This document shows positions 8,284 through 10,079 of a DNA stretch of 10,079 bases, piece after piece (positions within the stretch are counted from its first letter, which is position 1; every line of letters starts with the position of its first letter). Origin of the DNA: Clostridia bacterium (GTDB lineage Bacteria; Bacillota_A; Clostridia; Christensenellales; Aristaeellaceae); contig JAFXMP010000091.1 of the NCBI GenBank assembly GCA_017530275.1, positions 1 through 10,079 of the forward strand, given 5' to 3'. The notes under the pieces were generated by a model. It searched no databases. It saw only the letters and a program-made list of their open reading frames with translations, and was not told where the DNA came from. A program made the translations under genes and the position numbers.

Positions 8284-8354
8284 GATTAGCAGGCGATTAG
8301 CAGAGCTAATTTTGGCGGTGGGACATTTTCTCGCATCGTTCGCCCCAATTAGCA
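8284..8354 (+). repeat. Right arm of GATTAGCA repeats (two exact copies, one near copy)
   Basis: GATTAGCA occurs at 8284-8291 and 8295-8302, again 11 bp apart, and AATTAGCA at 8347-8354. The last continues AGCAGGAT like the single left copy at 8026. The stretch 8163-8283 between the tRNA core and this arm holds no gene I can support. Confidence 0.75.
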
Positions 8355-8517
8355 GGATGACCGATATCATGTTTTTGAAAAAACGTCATATTCCGGATTT
8401 GAGTTTAGTATTATTAAACATCACGGCGGCATACAATAGTACCGCATCGAGCATAATAAGGACTGCAGGAAGTCTGGCAATTCCAGGAACCAATCCCAGA
8501 TTTGTCAATATTCTCTC

Positions 8518-8546
8518 TTGTGCTTTTCGATACATGATGCTATAAT
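8518..8546 (+). promoter_or_regulatory. Extended -10 promoter for the DUF4143 ATPase
   Basis: TTGTGC (8518-8523), 17-nt spacer, then TATAAT (8541-8546) preceded by TG with one base between (TGCTATAAT). The transcript should start near 8553, about 45 nt before the ATPase start codon. Confidence 0.8.
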
Positions 8547-8552
8547 GATGGC

Positions 8553-8577
8553 AAATCCGGGATTCAATCCCAGATTT
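8553..8577. promoter_or_regulatory. 25-bp palindromic operator-like site
   Basis: AAATC (8553-8557) pairs with GATTT (8573-8577), and GGGATT (8559-8564) with AATCCC (8566-8571), with one C/A mismatch and a single central base. It overlaps the predicted transcript start, a classical repressor position. The upstream repeat at 8475-8506 contains a degenerate version of the same palindrome, so cooperative binding is possible. Confidence 0.65.
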
Positions 8578-8597
8578 GTCGAAAGCGAGGATTTGAA

Positions 8598-9857
8598 ATG
8601 GACTACATCAAAAGGGCCATCGAAGACATTGTTTTGCATTCTGATAAAACGTTCAAAAGCATTCTCATTACCGGAGCACGGCAAACCGGGAAAACAAAAA
8701 TGATAAAAGAGCTGTTTCCTGACAAAAAGTATGTTCTCATTGACGATCCGTTCATAGAGGAACAGGCAAACAGCAATCCCAATATGTTCATGATGCTCAA
8801 CCCGCCCCCTGTCATCTACGATGAAGTTCAGAGGGCTCCTGATTTGTTCCGATACATCAAAATTGCCTGTGACGCGTCAGACGAGAAAGCCCAATTTTGT
8901 CTGTCAGGTTCACAACCTCTGGAACTGATGGAGAAAGCCTCCGAATCGCTGGCAGGAAGAGTCGGTATCATTGAACTCGCGCCTTTGTCCCAGCGCGAGA
9001 TTGATCATGATTCCTTCACTCTTCCTTTCGTTCCTACGATGGATTACATCAAAGAGCGCAATCAAAGCGTCATCGTACCAGCGAATATCTGGGAGAGAAT
9101 TCATCGGGGCGGGTATCCCGCGCTGCAGGATCCGGAAGTAGAATGGGGCATGTTTTTCTCCAGCTATGTGAAAACCTATCTGGAGAGAGACGTGCGTAAA
9201 CTGACAGCCGTCCAGGATCTGAATGATTTCAGACACTTCATGGTCGCTGTTGCCGCGCGAACCGGACAGATTGTTAACTACAGCAATATTGCTGATGAGA
9301 TCGGCAAGGATCAGACAACAGTGAAGGCGTGGATGTCCATTCTGGAAGCTTCTGGAATTGTGTATCTGCTCGAGGCATATACGCCAAGTGTTTTGAACCG
9401 TGCTATCAAGAGTCCTAAGGTTTATTTCCGTGATACCGGGCTTGCAGCATATCTTACTCGCTGGCTTACCCCGGATACATTGGCAAATGGAGCTATGAGC
9501 GGCGCGTTCTTTGAAACCTTTGTCATTTCAGAGATTCTAAAGTCCTATTCCAACAGAGGGATTGATTATCGTTACTGCGTGTCCTATTACAGGGGCCGCG
9601 ACAAGAAAAAAGTAAAAAAGAATGGTGAGACCGTCGAAGTCGAGAGCGAGATTGATCTGATTATCGAAGAAAACGGGATACTCTACCCAATCGAGATCAA
9701 ACAAGGGACAAAAGTCAGCGCTGATGAAGCATCTGCCTTCCCCGTTCTCGACAAAGTCAATGAAAAAAAGCGTGGAACCGGAGCCATCATATGCACATGT
9801 CCTGCCCCAGGAATGCTCAGAGATAATCTGTTCCAAATCCCGGTGTGGTATATCTGA
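8598..9857 (+). CDS. AAA_14 / DUF4143 family ATPase
   Basis: The 419-residue cytoplasmic protein has the standard length and order of this family. An AAA-type domain has Walker A GARQTGKT (26-33), Walker B VIYDEVQ (Asp75, Glu76), sensor-like LSGSQ (102-106) and LAGRV with a likely arginine finger at 121. A helical, winged-helix-like middle follows (IVNYSNIADEIGKDQTTVKAW, about 225-245). The C-terminal DUF4143 domain ends in a PD-(D/E)XK-like pattern: EIDLII (Glu351, Asp353) and then IEIKQG (Glu366, Lys368). The catalytic-type residues look intact, but nuclease activity is not established for most members. The role of the family is poorly known; members are abundant in anaerobes and often sit alone in accessory regions. 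ATG at 8598 has GAGG 7 nt upstream. It has its own promoter and operator-like site and lies beside an attachment-site region. It appears monocistronic. The stop is TGA. Confidence 0.93.
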   Translation: MDYIKRAIEDIVLHSDKTFKSILITGARQTGKTKMIKELFPDKKYVLIDDPFIEEQANSNPNMFMMLNPPPVIYDEVQRAPDLFRYIKIACDASDEKAQFCLSGSQPLELMEKASESLAGRVGIIELAPLSQREIDHDSFTLPFVPTMDYIKERNQSVIVPANIWERIHRGGYPALQDPEVEWGMFFSSYVKTYLERDVRKLTAVQDLNDFRHFMVAVAARTGQIVNYSNIADEIGKDQTTVKAWMSILEASGIVYLLEAYTPSVLNRAIKSPKVYFRDTGLAAYLTRWLTPDTLANGAMSGAFFETFVISEILKSYSNRGIDYRYCVSYYRGRDKKKVKKNGETVEVESEIDLIIEENGILYPIEIKQGTKVSADEASAFPVLDKVNEKKRGTGAIICTCPAPGMLRDNLFQIPVWYI

Positions 9858-9942
9858 CCTTCCGCCTTTCTTTGCATCGTTGTCCGCCAAAATTTGCAGC
9901 AATTATGGCTGCTAATGGCACAGGAGATTACAAATCCAACTA

Positions 9943-10079
9943 GAGTGTGTTTCTAAAATCATAAAAGCCTAACAAACGCGAAAAAAGATGCAAAAACCAA
10001 AAGGAAATTCCACGATAGCGTCGAATAATACAATGAGGTGAAGGAAATGATTCGACGTTATGAGGTCACGGATGAGGAA
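9943..10079 (+). mobile_element. Left end of a probable IS5-family insertion sequence
   Basis: A transposase start at 10047 implies an IS entering from the right edge. The left terminus is probably near GAGTGTGTTTCTAAAATC (9943-9960), preceded by CTA, which would fit the short TA/TNA targets of IS5-group elements. The right end is outside the window, so the inverted repeat cannot be confirmed. The gap from 9858 holds only a weak 5-bp hairpin (GCAGC/GCTGC, 9896-9912). Confidence 0.5.
10047..10079 (+). CDS. IS5-family transposase, N-terminal 11 residues only
   Basis: The window ends 11 codons into a frame reading MIRRYEVTDEE, which matches the usual opening of IS5-group transposases (R-R-Y-E-[IVL]-T-D-E). 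GAGGTG lies 6 nt before ATG at 10047. So few residues are visible that completeness and activity cannot be judged. The call rests on the motif and its position after a plausible IS end. Confidence 0.6.
   Translation, partial: MIRRYEVTDEE

Larger units (their letters stand above)
8475..8580 (+). repeat. 32-nt imperfect direct repeat (two copies, period 74)
   Basis: The units at 8475-8506 and 8549-8580 match at 28 of 32 positions and share an exact 16-nt end, caatcccagatttgtc (8491-8506 and 8565-8580). They flank the promoter of the ATPase gene, one just upstream of the -35 and one over the transcript start. Confidence 0.8.

Noticed and set aside
8101..8289. 62-codon plus-strand frame beginning MICNGSGAPGEIRTHG
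   Set aside because: The GAPGEIRTHG segment is the antisense translation of the tRNA 3' end, a frequent false gene.
7966..8354. CRISPR-like array from the GATTAGCA copies
   Set aside because: The repeats are only 8 nt, the spacing is uneven (3 nt to hundreds), and no cas gene is visible. Recombinase arm sites fit better.
8118..8600. Possible tRNA-Arg(CCT) split by a group I intron in the anticodon loop
   Set aside because: Such introns exist, but no 5' half (GCGCCCG acceptor strand, D arm, GTCGC stem) is present on the minus strand within the following few hundred bases.
9896..9912. Hairpin GCAGC/GCTGC as a terminator for the ATPase gene
   Set aside because: It has only five base pairs and no following T run.

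Overview
The window looks like chromosomal DNA from a Gram-positive anaerobe of the Clostridia/Firmicutes type. The evidence is an AmiE/AmiF- and OppB/OppC-like peptide transporter, strong Shine-Dalgarno sites (AAGGAG, GGAGG, AAGGAAGG), and a small four-helix-type protein of a kind I associate with Clostridia. It has two halves of different composition. Bases 1 to about 7340 are GC-rich, with G or C in most third codon positions. Bases about 7430 to 10079 are visibly more AT-rich and carry mobile-element debris.

Left half, minus strand, in transcription order: a PuuD/peptidase C26 class I glutamine amidotransferase-like hydrolase (puuD-like, 6513-5845); an oligopeptide-binding protein (oppA-like, 5798-3864); two permeases (oppB-like 3779-2841, oppC-like 2841-1897, overlapping as TAATG); and one continuous reading frame with two ABC ATPase domains (OppD-like then OppF-like, 1884 to beyond base 1). 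This is a complete peptide importer, with a likely gamma-glutamyl hydrolase at the head of the operon. Three things stand out. The oppA frame has an in-frame TAG at codon 32, just after the signal peptide. The two ATPases are fused. A clear promoter followed by an intrinsic terminator sits just upstream of the hydrolase start, which suggests an attenuated leader or a small RNA.

A divergent gene on the plus strand (6818-7252) encodes a 144-residue DUF2383-like protein and ends in a large intrinsic terminator.

The right half begins with a truncated IS5/IS1182-like transposase remnant (7851-7432, minus). The stretch 7900-8360 has no credible gene but is highly structured. It contains the 3' part of a tRNA-Arg(CCT)-like gene (anticodon loop to CCA, minus strand) with its terminator. 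Six copies of GATTAGCA or a near match flank it on both sides, all in one orientation, in 11-bp-spaced pairs plus singles. This looks like a tyrosine-recombinase attachment site with arm sites on both sides. Next comes a promoter with a palindromic operator-like repeat that drives an AAA_14/DUF4143 ATPase (8598-9857). The window ends in the left end of a probable IS5-family element whose transposase starts at 10047.
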